Translations under genes and position numbers: made by a program
DNA from: Symbiodinium natans
Taxonomy: Eukaryota; Sar; Dinophyceae; Suessiales; Symbiodiniaceae
Direction of reading: 5' to 3'
NCBI GenBank assembly: GCA_905221605.1
Contig: CAJNDS010000274.1
Location: 116,900-180,899 of the forward strand
Length of the DNA stretch: 64,000 nt
Shown: one piece after another, positions 8,153-19,500 of the stretch
Numbering within the stretch: the first letter of the stretch is position 1
Layout of the letters: every line of letters begins with the position of its first letter
Notes under the pieces: model-generated
The model's database searches: none
What the model saw: only the letters and a program-made list of their open reading frames with translations
Told to the model about the DNA's origin: nothing

Positions 8153-10279
8153 TCAGCACACTGAGCCCAGCAAGGCTTGTCGCGGCAGCGAGACCTGAAC
8201 CTTCACGGGGGAAGGTTGGCCGTCTTGATTCTCACCGAAGCAGACCAATTTGCCACCCGCCGTCACGGCACCTTCTACGAGTCTCGGAGCCCCAGAATGA
8301 ATTTCAGAAGTACATTAATTACCCAGAGGCTCCTATGTAGTACCTTTTTGGGGTATTATACTAGAATCCCCTATACCTAACCCAAAAAGGAACTACATTG
8401 GAGCCTTTGGGTAGACTCTAGTCATTTTTTTTCTGCCCTTTTGTTGCCGCTAGCTTTTTTTAAATAGAACCAACTCAAAAAACTCTAGACTATTAAAGAA
8501 GCCTATTCGAATGTATGATCACCTTGGGGGCGACATGAACCCTAAAATTGGGGTCATACACCCTATACTACTGTAATCTCTACTATGGAATATGAACCAT
8601 AAACCCTTTTAGGGTTCGTTTGGTGCTGAAGGCAAGGCTCCCTAAACCCTAAACCCTAAACCCTAAACCCTAAACCCTAAACCCTAAACCCTAAAGAAAC
8701 CTCTTCGCATATCTGGTCAAGGCACAGGTGTGGCGAAACCCTGCAGCTACGGCAACCACAGGGCCATGGTCCATCGGCATGTTGCACTGGCCGGCGCTGG
8801 ACCCCATGCAAACCTTGGTTCCCCCCAGCAATCATACGTTTTAGGGTTTAGGGTTTTAGGGTCTATAGGGTTTATATATGGTTTAGGGTTTAGGGTTTAG
8901 GACCTTGGTGCAAGGAGGGCCCCCTTAGTATACTAACTAGAGTTAAGGGACTTCTAACCTAATTTGGAATCCTTAGAACCCAATTTAGGGCTCTTGTAGC
9001 TCTACTTATAACTAGGGGGTGCCCCTCCTTGTAGCCCAGCAATCATTCTCCACTAAGGGTACCCTTGTTGGGTTTAGGGTGTAGGTTTTGGGTTTTTCGG
9101 GGTTGCTTTACAAAGGGACCTTGAACCAAAAAAAGTGCAAAACCTTGGGGATGAACTGAGCCCTAACTCCTATTAAGGTATATGAACCATAAACCCTTTT
9201 AGGGTTCATTTCGTCCCCAAGGAAGGGTACCCACTGGGCTATCAGGAAGCCAGCTCGCCGCTGGCTGTCACGGCACACGTGTCACGAAATCCTGCGGCCA
9301 CTGCCACCACTGGGCCAAGGTCGGCTGGAACGTCACACTGGCCATGCTCGTTTGATCCGAAGCAAACCAGCTCGCCGGTTGCAGTCACGGCGCAGGTGTG
9401 GTAAACTCCTGCAGCCACGGCCACCACTGGACCAAGATGTGGCGGCACGTCACACTGGCCGTGATGATTGGATCCAAAGCAAACCAGCTTGCCCCCCTCC
9501 GTCACGGCGCAGGTATGAGAATTTCCTGCGGCCACGGCCACCACTGGACCAAGGTCCGTGGGGACGCTGCACTGGCCGCAGAAGTTCGAGCCGAAGCACA
9601 CCAGCTTGCCACCCTGTGTCAGGGCACCTAGTTCATGGTTGGGATCGTATTAAAAATTAAATATATATTCCTTATTGGGTTGAAGTACCCTTAACAATGT
9701 AAAATGTTACCCAACTATGACCAAGGCGCAAGTGTGATAGGCTCCCGCAGCGACGACCACCACCGGACCCAGGTCTGGCGGTACGTCGCACTGGCCACCT
9801 TTGTTCGATCCGGAGCAAACCAGATCACCGCTTGCCGTCACGGCACAGGCGTGATAATCTCCCGCTGCCACGGCAACCACCGGGCCAACGTCTGACATGT
9901 CGGACTGGCTAAGAGCGCCAAAGCTCAACAGCCGGCCGCACTCGCTGATTGCGGAGATGTGATTGAGGCCTGCAGCTACTGGAGACTCTGATGCAGATCG
10001 AAAGGTCACGGCCAAGAACGGCAGGACAAACTCCCGCGCCAAGCTGGCAAACACGGCCGCATGCGGTTCCCTCCTCTTGTTCATATCCTTGGGGACGAAA
10101 TGAACCCTAAAAGGGGTTTATGCTTCATATGCCTTAATAGGAATTACAGTAGTATAGGGTATATGACCCCAATTTTAGGGCTCATTTCGTCCCCAAGGAT
10201 CTGCCAGGAGCCAGCAAAGGTGGCGGAGGTCTCTGTCCAAGATGTGCAGGCCATCTGCGCGCAAGTTGATGATGGCCAT
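8153..10279 (-). CDS. RCC1-like beta-propeller repeat protein (gene A), five exons
   Basis: Exons 10202-10279, 9730-10087, 9251-9627, 8726-8813 and 8153-8271 total 1020 nt, closing to 339 residues. After a short N-terminal helix-rich part (INLRADGLHILDRDLRHL) come about six RCC1-type units with the pattern GPVVAVAAGxxHTCAVTxxG and LVCFGSNxxGQCDVP. RCC1 repeats form seven-bladed propellers that scaffold or act as exchange factors, but this divergent dinoflagellate class has no proven function. Introns start GA, GC, GC, GT. The start is the ATG at 10279, which follows an in-frame TAG; exon-like sequence further upstream (10383-10492) could add a 5' exon. The C-terminus after GENQDGQ is less repeat-like, so another intron is possible. 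Confidence 0.85.
8272..8725 (-). other. Gene A intron 4 (GT-AG) with E and M elements and a telomere-like array
   Basis: A 454-nt intron flanked by a perfect GTGCC duplication. It holds a family M element (8324-8412, ends AGGCTCCTATGTAG / inverse), a family E element (8521-8637), and eight CCCTAAA units at 8640-8696. The join HTC|AVTAGGKLVCFGEN is exact for the repeat. Confidence 0.85.
8814..9250 (-). mobile_element. Gene A intron 3 (GC-AG): nested B, F and E elements
   Basis: A family B element forms the outer shell. Its start (CCAGCAATCAT) is present twice, at 8824 and 9035. Between them sit a telomere-like array and a family F element (about 8909-9034). A family E element (9144-9222) is inserted inside the B right half between AAAA and AAGGGTACC. 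The join GEL|VCMGSSAGQC is in frame. Confidence 0.8.
9628..9729 (-). mobile_element. Introner = gene A intron 2 (GC-AG)
   Basis: A 102-nt intron with imperfect terminal inverted repeats (CTTGGTCATAGTTGGG versus the complement of CCCAACCATGAACTAG). GCGCC/GTGCC flanks it. It interrupts the repeat at ACTT|GTGCC, the same repeat position as intron 4. Confidence 0.8.
10088..10201 (-). mobile_element. Family E introner = gene A intron 1 (GA-AG)
   Basis: The element CCTTGGGGACGAAATGA...TCATTTCGTCCCCAAGG fills the intron. GAT is duplicated at both ends and its GA is the donor. Both terminal repeats hold CCCTAAAA-like seeds. Confidence 0.9.
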
Positions 10280-10382
10280 GCTCGGGGAGGGGACAGACTA
10301 TGCTGTCGGACAAGCCTGTGCCTATATGCTTGAGACGGAGGTACAAGTATACAAGCAAACCTCGTTGCTGTCATACTGGGCT

Positions 10383-10604
10383 GAAGGAACTACAACGTGT
10401 CTCGGCAAATTTCGGCAGTCCTCCTGAATTAACCTGAGCGACACGCTCTTTAGCATCCGCAAGGCTTTTGCCGCAGGTCCCAGAACCTTGCGGACCAAAT
10501 GAACCCTAACATGGGGGTCATATACCCTTCTACTACTACAATCCCTACGAAGGAATGTGAGCCATGAACCCTTCTAGGGTTCCTGCTAGTCCTCAAGGAA
10601 GCAG
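10383..10604 (-). other. Family E element (10492-10604) beside an exon-like stretch
   Basis: The E element ends CCTTGCGGACCAAATGA / TAGTCCTCAAGG. To its left, minus-strand frames such as GKSLADAKERVAQVNSGGLP are open to 10383. It could be a 5' exon of gene A or of another gene; two frames compete. Confidence 0.45.
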
Positions 10605-10779
10605 GGCCCCATCTAAAGACAAGATCAGCATGTTAAAGCTGCCTCGGCCATCTTGCCGAGGAATTCCTTGTAGTCCTGAAAGGGCGCACTTCGGGCTATT
10701 GGAGGCTTTTGGGAAGGTTTAGGGTTTAGGGCCGTTTAGGGTTTAAGCTTTTTGGATATTTTTCAGGTTTAGGACTTCG

Positions 10780-11480
10780 AGGCTAGGGTTCGGGGGGGGG
10801 GTCAGGGTTTAGGTGACGAGAATGAAGACAAATGTTGAATTCCCGCAGCCTCACGGACGATTCACTTCTAGGGGGCCGGGGGGGGGGGGGGGGGGGGACC
10901 TTCTCGTTGTTAAGGACAAGTACTTCGAAACTTTCTGAGCAACCATCACACTCGACTGCATGAGTGGACGGTCCTGTGTCCACTTCTTGATGGGCAGTTC
11001 GGTGATGTCCTGGGTGGCGCCAGCCAGGAGTTTGGGGTTTAAGTTCAGGGGTCCCTAAACCCTAAACCCTAAACCCACCCGAAACCCGAAACCCTAAACC
11101 CTAAACCCTAAACCCTAGAGGAACTCCCCGTTCACAGCCGGGAATGAAGGAAACAGGAACGCTTGTTCTCGCTTCAGGGACCATACGAGTACTAAGCGCC
11201 CTTGAGGATATACGTCCCTTCATTGCAATATCTTGGCTGCACTCAGGAGGGTAGCTATAAATTAAACTTTTAGCTGCCTTAATAAGAAAAGCCAAAAAAA
11301 GGTAAGGATCTAAAGTTACAGTAAAGTACCACAAAGATATGTATAACCCTCAACCGCCCGAAGATAGTCTTAACCCACATGCAGCGGGCGAAACTCACGA
11401 AATCAAAGCTGCGATTCAGAAAAGTTGGTGGAATGATGAGGAAGGGGTGGGGCGCGGGGGGCCTTCCTGTATCTAAACCC
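10780..11480 (-). CDS. Exon-like islands, unidentified
   Basis: Minus-strand open stretches: 10916-10983 (STHAVECDGCSESFEVLVLN), 10810-10865 (SSVRLREFNICLHSRH), 11100-11230 (GRISSRALSTRMVPEARTSV) and 11379-11440 (FLNRSFDFVSFARCMW before a GTTAAG donor). G runs sit at 10790-10800 and 10877-10897. No family recognised. Confidence 0.3.
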
Positions 11481-11484
11481 AAAA

Positions 11485-11616
11485 GAAGTAACCTACTAGG
11501 AATAAGACAAGGGCCTTTTTTTGGGATTAAAGTGGCTCTTTAGGGAACCTACGCCCCCCCCCCCCCCCCCCCCCCCCAACAAAAAAAAAGGGAATAAGGG
11601 CCTACTCTGGGTCGGA
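11485..11616. mobile_element. Family C element with C run
   Basis: Right end AGGGCCTACTCTGGGTC is clear. The centre is expanded by about 25 C at 11553-11577. Confidence 0.6.
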
Positions 11617-12414
11617 TTAGGGTCCCCCAGTCCAGCGTCGGCAGCGTCGTGTGTTTAGGGTTTAGGTTTAGGGTTTAGGGTTTGGGGTTTAGGGTTTAGG
11701 GTTTAGGGTTTAGGGTTTAGGGTTAAAGGCTTGGGGTTTAGGGTTTATGGGGCTTGGGTCCTCAGAGGAGCGTACGCACCTAAGCCCAAAAACCCAAGGG
11801 AGAGTCCCCAGAAACCTACTGGAAATTCGGACTTAAAAGTGGTCAAGCTGCGATGGTGTTTGCACAAGTGAGATAAGGGGCCTTGCTGTGGTTTTAGGGT
11901 TTAAGGTTTGGGGCTTAGGGTTTACGGTCGAGCCTCAGCCGTATGCTCTGCAAATCTGCGAGCAACGGCACCACTGCAGGTTTTGCACTGTGGATTCTGC
12001 TTACTAGAGGGTCCTCAAGGGAGGGAACATCAGGGAACGTTAGGGAAGCTTATTAGGGTCTTGGTTCTTAAGGGACGGGGGTTTTTATGGGGGGCAGTAC
12101 CTAGGGAGCCTTAGGGAGTAGTGGGGAGTATTAGGGAACCTTGGGTTACATACCCTCCTTAAACCCCCCTCCCTAAAGGACCCAAGAAGCTTCATGAGGC
12201 GTATAACACAACCAAGCATTCTGGGCTTTGGGGGTTATAGGATTCGTAGGGCCTATCGAGGTTGTAGGGTGTGTAGGGTTTGCAGGTTTCATAGGGTTTG
12301 CAGGGCTTAGTAGCTTTTGAAGGGGTTAGAGGGTAAGTGTAAAGTTCAGATGGTTTGCAGGGCTTAAAGGGTTGAAGAATGAACAGGTAACGCGAAGGGT
12401 TCTAGTAAACGGAT

Positions 12415-13430
12415 CAAGTCTCGATCTGGTTGTTGGCCACCTTCTTGGCAACTCCCACAACCTTGACAGAGATTCCATGCGTTTTTAGGGCTCTAACCCT
12501 AAGCCCTAAGCCCTAAACCATGAGCCCTAAACCCTGAACCCTGAACCCTAAACCCTAAACCCTAAACCCTAAACCCTAAGCCCTAAGCCCTAAGCCCTAA
12601 GCCCTATAAGCCCTAAGCCCTGAGCCCTAAGCCCTATAAGCCCTAAGCCCCCCTTAACCTCTGAGACTCTAAGCCAGCTGTTAAGTCCCTGTAAGACTTA
12701 ACTTGGCTCGCAAGCCTCAAACTCCCTAAGCCCTAAACCCTACGTTCCTCCCAAGCCCCAATAATGAAGAATTCCGGGCTTAGGTTTATGGATGAAATAT
12801 CCCAAAGTCCTACCGACTACCTACACCCCCCCCCCCCCCCCCCAAACCCTAATCCCGAAACCCTAAGCCCTAAACCCTACACCCTAAGCCCTAAACCCTA
12901 CACCCTAAACCCTAAACCCTAAACCCTAAACCCTAAACCCTAAACCCTAAACCCCAAACCAACCCTAAACCCTAAAGCAAAAGAAGACTGTTCCTGCCTC
13001 GAACCCGCCCTTGTCCGTGTCCGGGTTGGGCACGATGCTTCCCTGCAAAGAGTAGGCGTCTTGGTTCAGGAATAATGGAGGGTTTAGGGTTTAGGGTTTA
13101 GGGTTTAGGGTTTAGGGTTTAGGGTTTAGGGTTTAGGGTTTAGGGTTTAGGGTTTAGGGTTTGGGGACTTGAAAAATGATGGGGGTTTGGGGTGAGACTT
13201 CGCAAGTTGAAGTCGGTTTGAAGGGCACGACCAAGACTGGGTCAAGCCTGCGCACGGGAATCGCGCCTCCAAACGCTCGTGTTTTGAGCACCCAACCCTA
13301 AACTCTAAACCCTAAACCCTAAACCCTAGACCCTAAACCCTAAACCAACGGACCAAAACCCTCGGAGTCGCCACAAGATGCTCATCGCTTATCTCGGCAC
13401 ACAAGTGGCGTTCAGTCAAAACTTTGCATT
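12415..13430 (-). CDS. Exon-like islands, possible 3' part of TOP2
   Basis: Four islands between telomere-like arrays read well on the minus strand: 13352-13425 (TERHLCAEISDEHLVATP), 13215-13292 (RAFGGAIPVRRLDP), 13000-13075 (LNQDAYSLQGSIVPNP) and 12428-12478 (HGISVKVVGVAKKVANNQI). The order and flavour fit the TOP2 stretch after the PWYKGFKG motif (a LPVR-like element, then a VKxVV strand), but frames could not be closed between them. They could belong to another gene. Confidence 0.35.
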
Positions 13431-13524
13431 TCGTTAAACTTGGGATGGATGTTTAGGGTTTAGGGTTTAGGGTTTAGGGCCAGGGTGTAGGGTTTAGGGA
13501 TTAGGGTTCAGGGTTTAGGGTTAC

Positions 13525-13603
13525 TAACAGTCCTTAAACGGGATTATAAAAGGGGTCTAGAATCTCTGTTAAGGACTGTTAGTATAAGGGGGAACATCCC
13601 AAC
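13525..13603. mobile_element. Family G element
   Basis: ACTAACAGTCCTTAAA ... TTAAGGACTGTTAGTATAAG, a near-perfect inverted repeat ending GGGGGAACATCCCA. Confidence 0.75.
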
Positions 13604-13619
13604 ATCAAACCCAAGTACA

Positions 13620-14040
13620 CGCATGGGCTTTAGGGTTTAGGGTTGGTTTGGGGTTTAGGGTTTAGGGTTTAGGGTTTAGGGTTTAGGGTTTAGGGTTTAG
13701 GGTTTAGGGTTTAGGGTTTAGGGTTTAGGGTTTAGGGTTTAGGGTTTAGGGTTTAGGGTTTAGGGTTTAGGGCTTAGGGTTTAGGGTTTAGGGTTCCTGA
13801 GTTTAGGGTTCCTGAGCTCCAAGCTCCATCCGTCCCCACACGGGCCTTGAATCCTCTGTACCATGGGTTCAGCGTCGTGCCTGCATCTCAAGCGACTTTT
13901 CTGGCTCCGGAGGCAGGGTTTAGGGTTTAGGGTTTAGGGTTTAGGGTTTAGGGTTTAGGGTTTAGGGTTTAGGGTTTAGGGTTTAGGGTTTAGGGTTTAG
14001 GGTTTAGGGTTTAGGGTTTAGGGTTTAGGGTTCAGGGTTG
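13620..14040. repeat. Long TTTAGGG arrays around a TOP2 exon
   Basis: Two long tracts of near-perfect TTTAGGG (13620-13800 and 13915-14036) flank the exon island at 13812-13880. Confidence 0.95.
13812..13880 (-). CDS. TOP2: Likely next TOP2 exon (NPWYRGFKA motif)
   Basis: The minus strand reads TTLNPWYRGFKARVGTDG, matching the PWYKGFKG segment that follows the GIGTGWS region in TOP2. The acceptor would be GATGCAG ending at 13881. The residues usually found between GWSxxxPNxxPR and this motif (about 20) are not placed. They may be in the 15.32-15.40 kb island, or the exon may be missed. Telomere-like arrays flank this island on both sides. Confidence 0.6.
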
Positions 14041-14105
14041 GGGGGTTTTAGGGTTTCTCGGGTTTAGGGTTTGTGGTTTTACGGTTTAGGGTCTAGGGGA
14101 GAGAC

Positions 14106-14385
14106 ATGGTGCAACGCTGTTGGTGGCTGTTCGCACACCCCAAAATCCTTGTAACTTCGAAGTCCGAGCACTCGTCAGTAAAAGCGGCAATCAACAGACT
14201 AAAGGACCTTAGGAGTTGTTTAGGGACTCTTCAGGGGCTACTTAGGTACACAGCTTCTCAGCACTCTGGTTCTTTGGCCCGAACGCTTAACCCTAACCCC
14301 TGAGCCCTGCCCCCCCCCAACAGACGCCAGGGCCCTGGCTAACTTTCTGCTTCTTGATGAGCTTGCGCAGCCTTTGGGGGTTTGG
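14106..14385 (-). CDS. Exon-like islands, unidentified
   Basis: Minus-strand frames LLIAAFTDECSDFEVTRILG (14106-14196) and RLRKLIKKQKV (14341-14380) are open. They lie between two TOP2 exons, so they are either intronic passengers or unplaced TOP2 pieces. Confidence 0.3.
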
Positions 14386-14639
14386 AGGGTGAGGGGGGGA
14401 AGCGGGAGAAATGCGAACACTAAGACTAACGCCGCCTAAAACCATCAAGCCCTGCACCCTGCACCCTACGCCCTCCCCTCAACTCAACTGCAGGGATCTA
14501 ACCCGGCACTGAATCACCCCCATAAACTACACATACATACATACATACATACATACATACGTACGTACATACATGAATACATGAATACGTACGTACAAAC
14601 AAACAAACATGCATAGACTCCCCCCCCCCCCCCAGCAGC

Positions 14640-14760
14640 CCTGAGTCCTAAACCCTATACCCTAAACCCTCAACCCTAAACCCCTAACCCCTAAACCCCT
14701 AAACCCCTAAACCCCTAAACCCCTAAACCCCTAAACCCCTAAACCCTAAACCCCTAAACA
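14640..14760. repeat. Variant array (CCCCTAAA)n
   Basis: An eight-base unit with an extra C repeated about ten times, next to a poly-C run (about 14620-14633) and a (CATA)n tract at 14530-14570. Confidence 0.85.
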
Positions 14761-15044
14761 CTGAACTGAAGAGGCAGCGTGCCCAGTAGGCTCCGGGCAT
14801 CGCAATGAGGTCCCTCGGCGTGGCACGCATGTTTAAGGTATTAGGGTTTAGGGTTTAAAGAGGGTTTACGCTTTGGGGTTTGGGGCTCGGGGATTAGGGT
14901 TGAGGGGTTCAGGGTTTGCGGTTTGGGGTTTAGGGTTTGGGGTTTGGGGTTTAGGGTTTGGGGTTTAGGGTTTGGGGTTTATGCTTGAGTCTTTAGAGTT
15001 TAGGGCTTAGAGTTTAGGGTTGGTCTAGGCCACTCCCTATAAGG

Positions 15045-15145
15045 TGCCTTCGTATATATATATACATAATATAATAATATAATATAATATACTATAATAT
15101 AATATAATATAGTATAATATATATATATATATATATACTTTGGCC
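15045..15145. repeat. AT microsatellite
   Basis: (TA)n and ATAAT units. On the minus strand the short open stretch GPYEKPFKAK ends exactly at the GTATATA that starts this tract. Confidence 0.8.
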
Positions 15146-15637
15146 TTGAACGGTTTCTCATACGGACCCTTAGAGACTTAGGGTGCAGACGAACCTCAGA
15201 GGGCTCAGCTGTTGAGTTTAGGGTTTAGGGTTTAGGGTTTAGGGTTTAGGGTTTAGGGTTTAGGGTTTAGGGTTTAGGGTTTAGGGTTTAGGGTTTAGGG
15301 TTTAGGGTTTAGGGTTTAGACTGAAGGCACGGAGCGACCTGAAGTTCGAGGTGAGTCGCGGTTGAGAGTTGTTTGCGAGAGGACAGAACGGGGCGTACTT
15401 AAGGGTTATCCCAGACACCCTAAGCCCTAAACCAAGAGCTCCATACGCCTGTTTGCTGACTGGTGGCCTGAAAGCCGCAAAAGCCCCAAAAGCCCCAAAC
15501 TCTCCAAACCCAAAATAACCCCGGGCCCAAAACCCTGAACCCTAGCCCTAAACCCTAAAACTCCAAGAATCCTTGGAATCCCGGCGTCAAACATACACAA
15601 AAACTTCGCAACCCCCCGGGGACGGTGAGGCCCGGAC

Positions 15638-16541
15638 CGTGGATTGAAGTTTGGCACGGAGGTGGACCAGCCCGTGCCGATGCCCTCGGCACCATTGACC
15701 AATGCCTCGGGTCGACGGGCTTTGGGGGCTTAAAGGAAGGCAGGGCTTAGGGTTTAGGGTTTCGGGTTTAGGGTTTAGGGTGTAGGGTCTAGGGTCTAGG
15801 GTTTAAGGAATAGGGTATAGGGTTTAGGGTTTAAGGTTTAGGTTTTAGGGTTGGGTCTTGGGGGTAAGTTGTTGGCTTTGGCGGGGTTTAAGGGTGTAGG
15901 GGTTTGATTCTCTCAGAGGATTGGAGGTTTGAGGGTAGGGGATCTAGGGGTTCCGGGCTTCATCTTTTGGGGTTGTAGGGTTTAGGGTTGTAGGGTTTAG
16001 GGCTTAGGGTTTAGGATTTGGGTTTAAGGTTTCGCGGTTAGGGTTAGAGGATTTAGGGGGCTTAGGGCTTTGGGTGTACCTAGCTGGGGTCTCTGCTTGA
16101 AGGTCGTCCGGGACTCTGTCATCCCCAGCAAGCTACATATAAGCTACGATACATACACCTAATGACCCGGCCTGGCATGGCTGTTAAAATGTTTGCCTGC
16201 CCAAATGTAACTCAGACTTATAGCCTGAATTCTGAAAAATACCCGCCCTAAACCCTAAACCCTAAACCCGAAACCCTAAACCCTAAACCCTAAACCCTAA
16301 ACCCTTTGTTCATGATTCCCTGGGTCCTTCCCGCTGGGCCCCGGTCCATCGGAATGACGGGCATGTACCATTTCCTGAGCTCAGGGCTTAGGGTTGCACC
16401 TTATAAATAAGAGCTTGGAGTGCTAGTCTTTAAGGCGGTGGGGTATAGGGTTTAGGGTTTAGGTTTAGGGTTCAGGGTTTAGGGTGTATAGGTTCAGGTT
16501 TAGGGCTTAGAACCCAAGGGTAGCCTCTTGCGCAAACCCCG

Positions 16542-16581
<40 letters not shown>

Positions 16582-19500
16582 ACACCCAGGAAGAAAAAAC
16601 AAACGAAGCTCATCTCTCACAAACAAGACCAGAATCCCCTAATCCCTACAAAAAGACACTTATGAGGCCCCAAACCCGAAACCCCAAACCCCAAACCCTA
16701 AACCCTAGCTCTAAACCCTAAACCCTAAACCCCAAACCCCAAACCCCAAACCCTAAACCCTAAACCCTAAGAAGACCATGGAAGACCCTACAAGACCCCA
16801 AACCCATCCGGGCGTCGGCTCGATGGACTGGCCCTCCTCATTCTGAAACTCCAGAAGGGGATCCTTGGCTTTGGGTTGAGGGTTTAGGGGAGGGTTTAGG
16901 GTTTAGGGTTTAGGGCTTAGGGCTTAGGGCTTAGGCTTGGGGCTTAGGGCTTAGGGCTTAGGGTTTAGGGTTTAGGGTTTAGGGTTTAGGGTTTGGGAGA
17001 GCCCTGTCCAGTGTACTCCTTAGCCCTATACCTCTTTGCCTGTAACGGGAGCCAAGGAGAAAGTGCCCAAACTCAATAAAGTCAACACCCTCGAAAACAT
17101 GTTCCCCGAAGAGGGGGCTAAGGAGAAATACCCAAAACAGAAAACTCTAAACCCGACACCCATCATTAACATGTTTCCCTAAGGGGGAAATATACACCAT
17201 GATGGCCCTGAAAACCCTCTGAAAAATATTTCTGAATATGATCCTCTCAGACCCAATAAGGGAAAACATAGAATGCCCCAAGGGCCTACCTAGTATATGA
17301 GAAAGAGCCACACACGCATCTTTCGCCTAAACCCTAAAACCCTAAACCCTAAACCCTTAACACTAAACCCTGACCCCTGAACCCTGAACACACTGAACCC
17401 TTTTACCTGTGCACCCCCGCATCATCCGGATGGAAGATGGTCCGTGTGATGGGCCTCTGGATGGTTTCGAACTTTGGGGTTTGGGTTTGGGGTTTAGGGT
17501 TTAGGGTTTGGGGACTTACGGTTACCCAAACCCTTCAATCCTAAGCCCCTAAACCCCTGAACAAACCCTAAACCCTAAACCCCGAAACCCTAAACCCCTA
17601 AACCCCTAAACCTTAAACTCCGAAACCCTAAACCTCTAAACAGAGGTTGTTCTGGGGAACTGGGGTAGGCCCTGTGTGTCAGTGCCGGGCTTACAGAGAA
17701 ACTACCATGGGGTCGGCAATGGCTAATGGAATGGTATACAACATGTCTGACTTCTGAAGCCCTCCGAAAAGTTCAACTTTTAGGCTCCTTATTGTAGAGT
17801 CTACAAACGCCCAAAAGGTTAAAGTCCGAAGATCCAGCCAGAAGAAAGCCAAGACAACAGTATAACAAAATAACAACAGAAAAGGAAACTCCATAAAGTT
17901 GGAACGCAGTTTAAGGACGAGTAGTGCTAGGATTCCGTTTAGAAACCCTCTTGGGGTATGAGGATGATGATGTCGGGAGCTTACTGCAGGCGAAAAATTT
18001 GCGAGCTCACTCCAAGGTTGGGCACTCCCGGACACCCTGCTTGGAGGTTCATGGTACTTATGAACCAATTATAACTGAACGTATAATCCACTTATAAGCC
18101 CCTAAAAGTGCCCTACAGTTATACTTGGTTCATATGTACCATGAACCTCCAAGTGGGGCTTCTCTGGAGATCACTCCAAGGGATATTCTGTGGGGGGATT
18201 AGGGTTTAGGGTTTAGGGTTTAGATGCGGGGGGGGGGGGGGGGGGTTGTTACTCTGGGGTTGGGCACTCCTGTCTCAGGATACTCTTGGGGCTGTGCACT
18301 CCTGGCACTCTCAGGAGATACTCTGGGGTTGGGCTCTTCCGGGACTTTCTTGGGGATACTCTAGGGTTGGGCACTCCAGGGACTCTCTGAAAATACTCGG
18401 GTTGGGGATACTCTGGGGGGTGGGATGCGGGCGACGGGCGAGGATTCGACCGGGCGAGGGGAAGAGTTTAGCCCTAAACCCCCAACCCTAAACCCTAAAC
18501 CCTAAACCCTAAACCCTAAAAAACAGTAAAGGGAGCTTCGGCTTCATCCGCTGTAGCTCCCAGGGCATGCACAAACATGGGGCCTGTAAACCATAGACCT
18601 GAATCCCTACCCTGAGCCCTGAACCCTAAACCCTAAACCCTAAACCCTGAACCCTAAACCCTAAACCCTAAACCCTAAACCCTAAACCCTAAACGCTGAA
18701 CCCTAAACCCTGAACCCTGAACCCTAAACCCTAAACCCTAAACCCTGAACCCTGAACCCTGAACCCTGACCCGGATAGGTTCAAGGATGCTGATGGATTC
18801 AACGTAGGAGCTGTTCCGCCCAAGTATACTCGCAATGGTGAACTTGAACCAGACATCCATCTCTTTTGGGTTTAGGGTGTAGGGTTTAGGGTTTAGGGGT
18901 TAGGATTTGGGGTTTAGGGGTTTAGGGTTTAGGGTTTAGGGTAGGCTACAATCTCCAAACCAAAAGCCCTGAATCCTAAACTGCAAAACCTTTTGCTGGG
19001 AGCTCGTCTCGAGGCGTGTGTAGATGTACCTCGCGCTGGCATGGTCCTCGAAAGGAAAAAGGGGCTTTTGGATTTACCCTAAACCCTAAACCCTAAACCC
19101 TAAACCCTGAACCCTAAACCCTCAACCCTATGTGTGGTCCTAAGGTGCCGTGGACCCTAAACCCAAAACAATGTAAACCCTAAACTCCACCAACCCTACA
19201 AACAATGCCCAAACTCCTAAACCCTACACCCTGAACCCTAAACTCAGAACCCTAAACCGTGCACCCTAAATCCTACATTCTGATCCCTAAACCCCAAACC
19301 ATACATTCTAAACAATATTTGAACTTAGAAGATAAAGGGTGAAGGAATGCAACAAATACATTTGGCAGTATATGTTCTGAAAACATCAGAGCTAATTGAA
19401 ACATTTGAGAATGCGTTTGGATGAAGAAGATAAATGCAGTTCATAAGCATACAGATATATTTCACAATGAATTGGTTGAAATGAAAAATGAGCTTGAATG

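Noticed and set aside
8691-8700. Stop codon for RCC1-like gene A supplied by a telomere-like array
   Set aside because: Read-through of the exon reaches TAG in the array, but a GT donor at 8725 with a perfect GTGCC duplication joins to a further repeat exon at 8271.
17691-18068. 125-codon hydrophobic minus-strand ORF
   Set aside because: Its first part is the family A element and the rest matches nothing; no splice or neighbour support, so not called as a gene.
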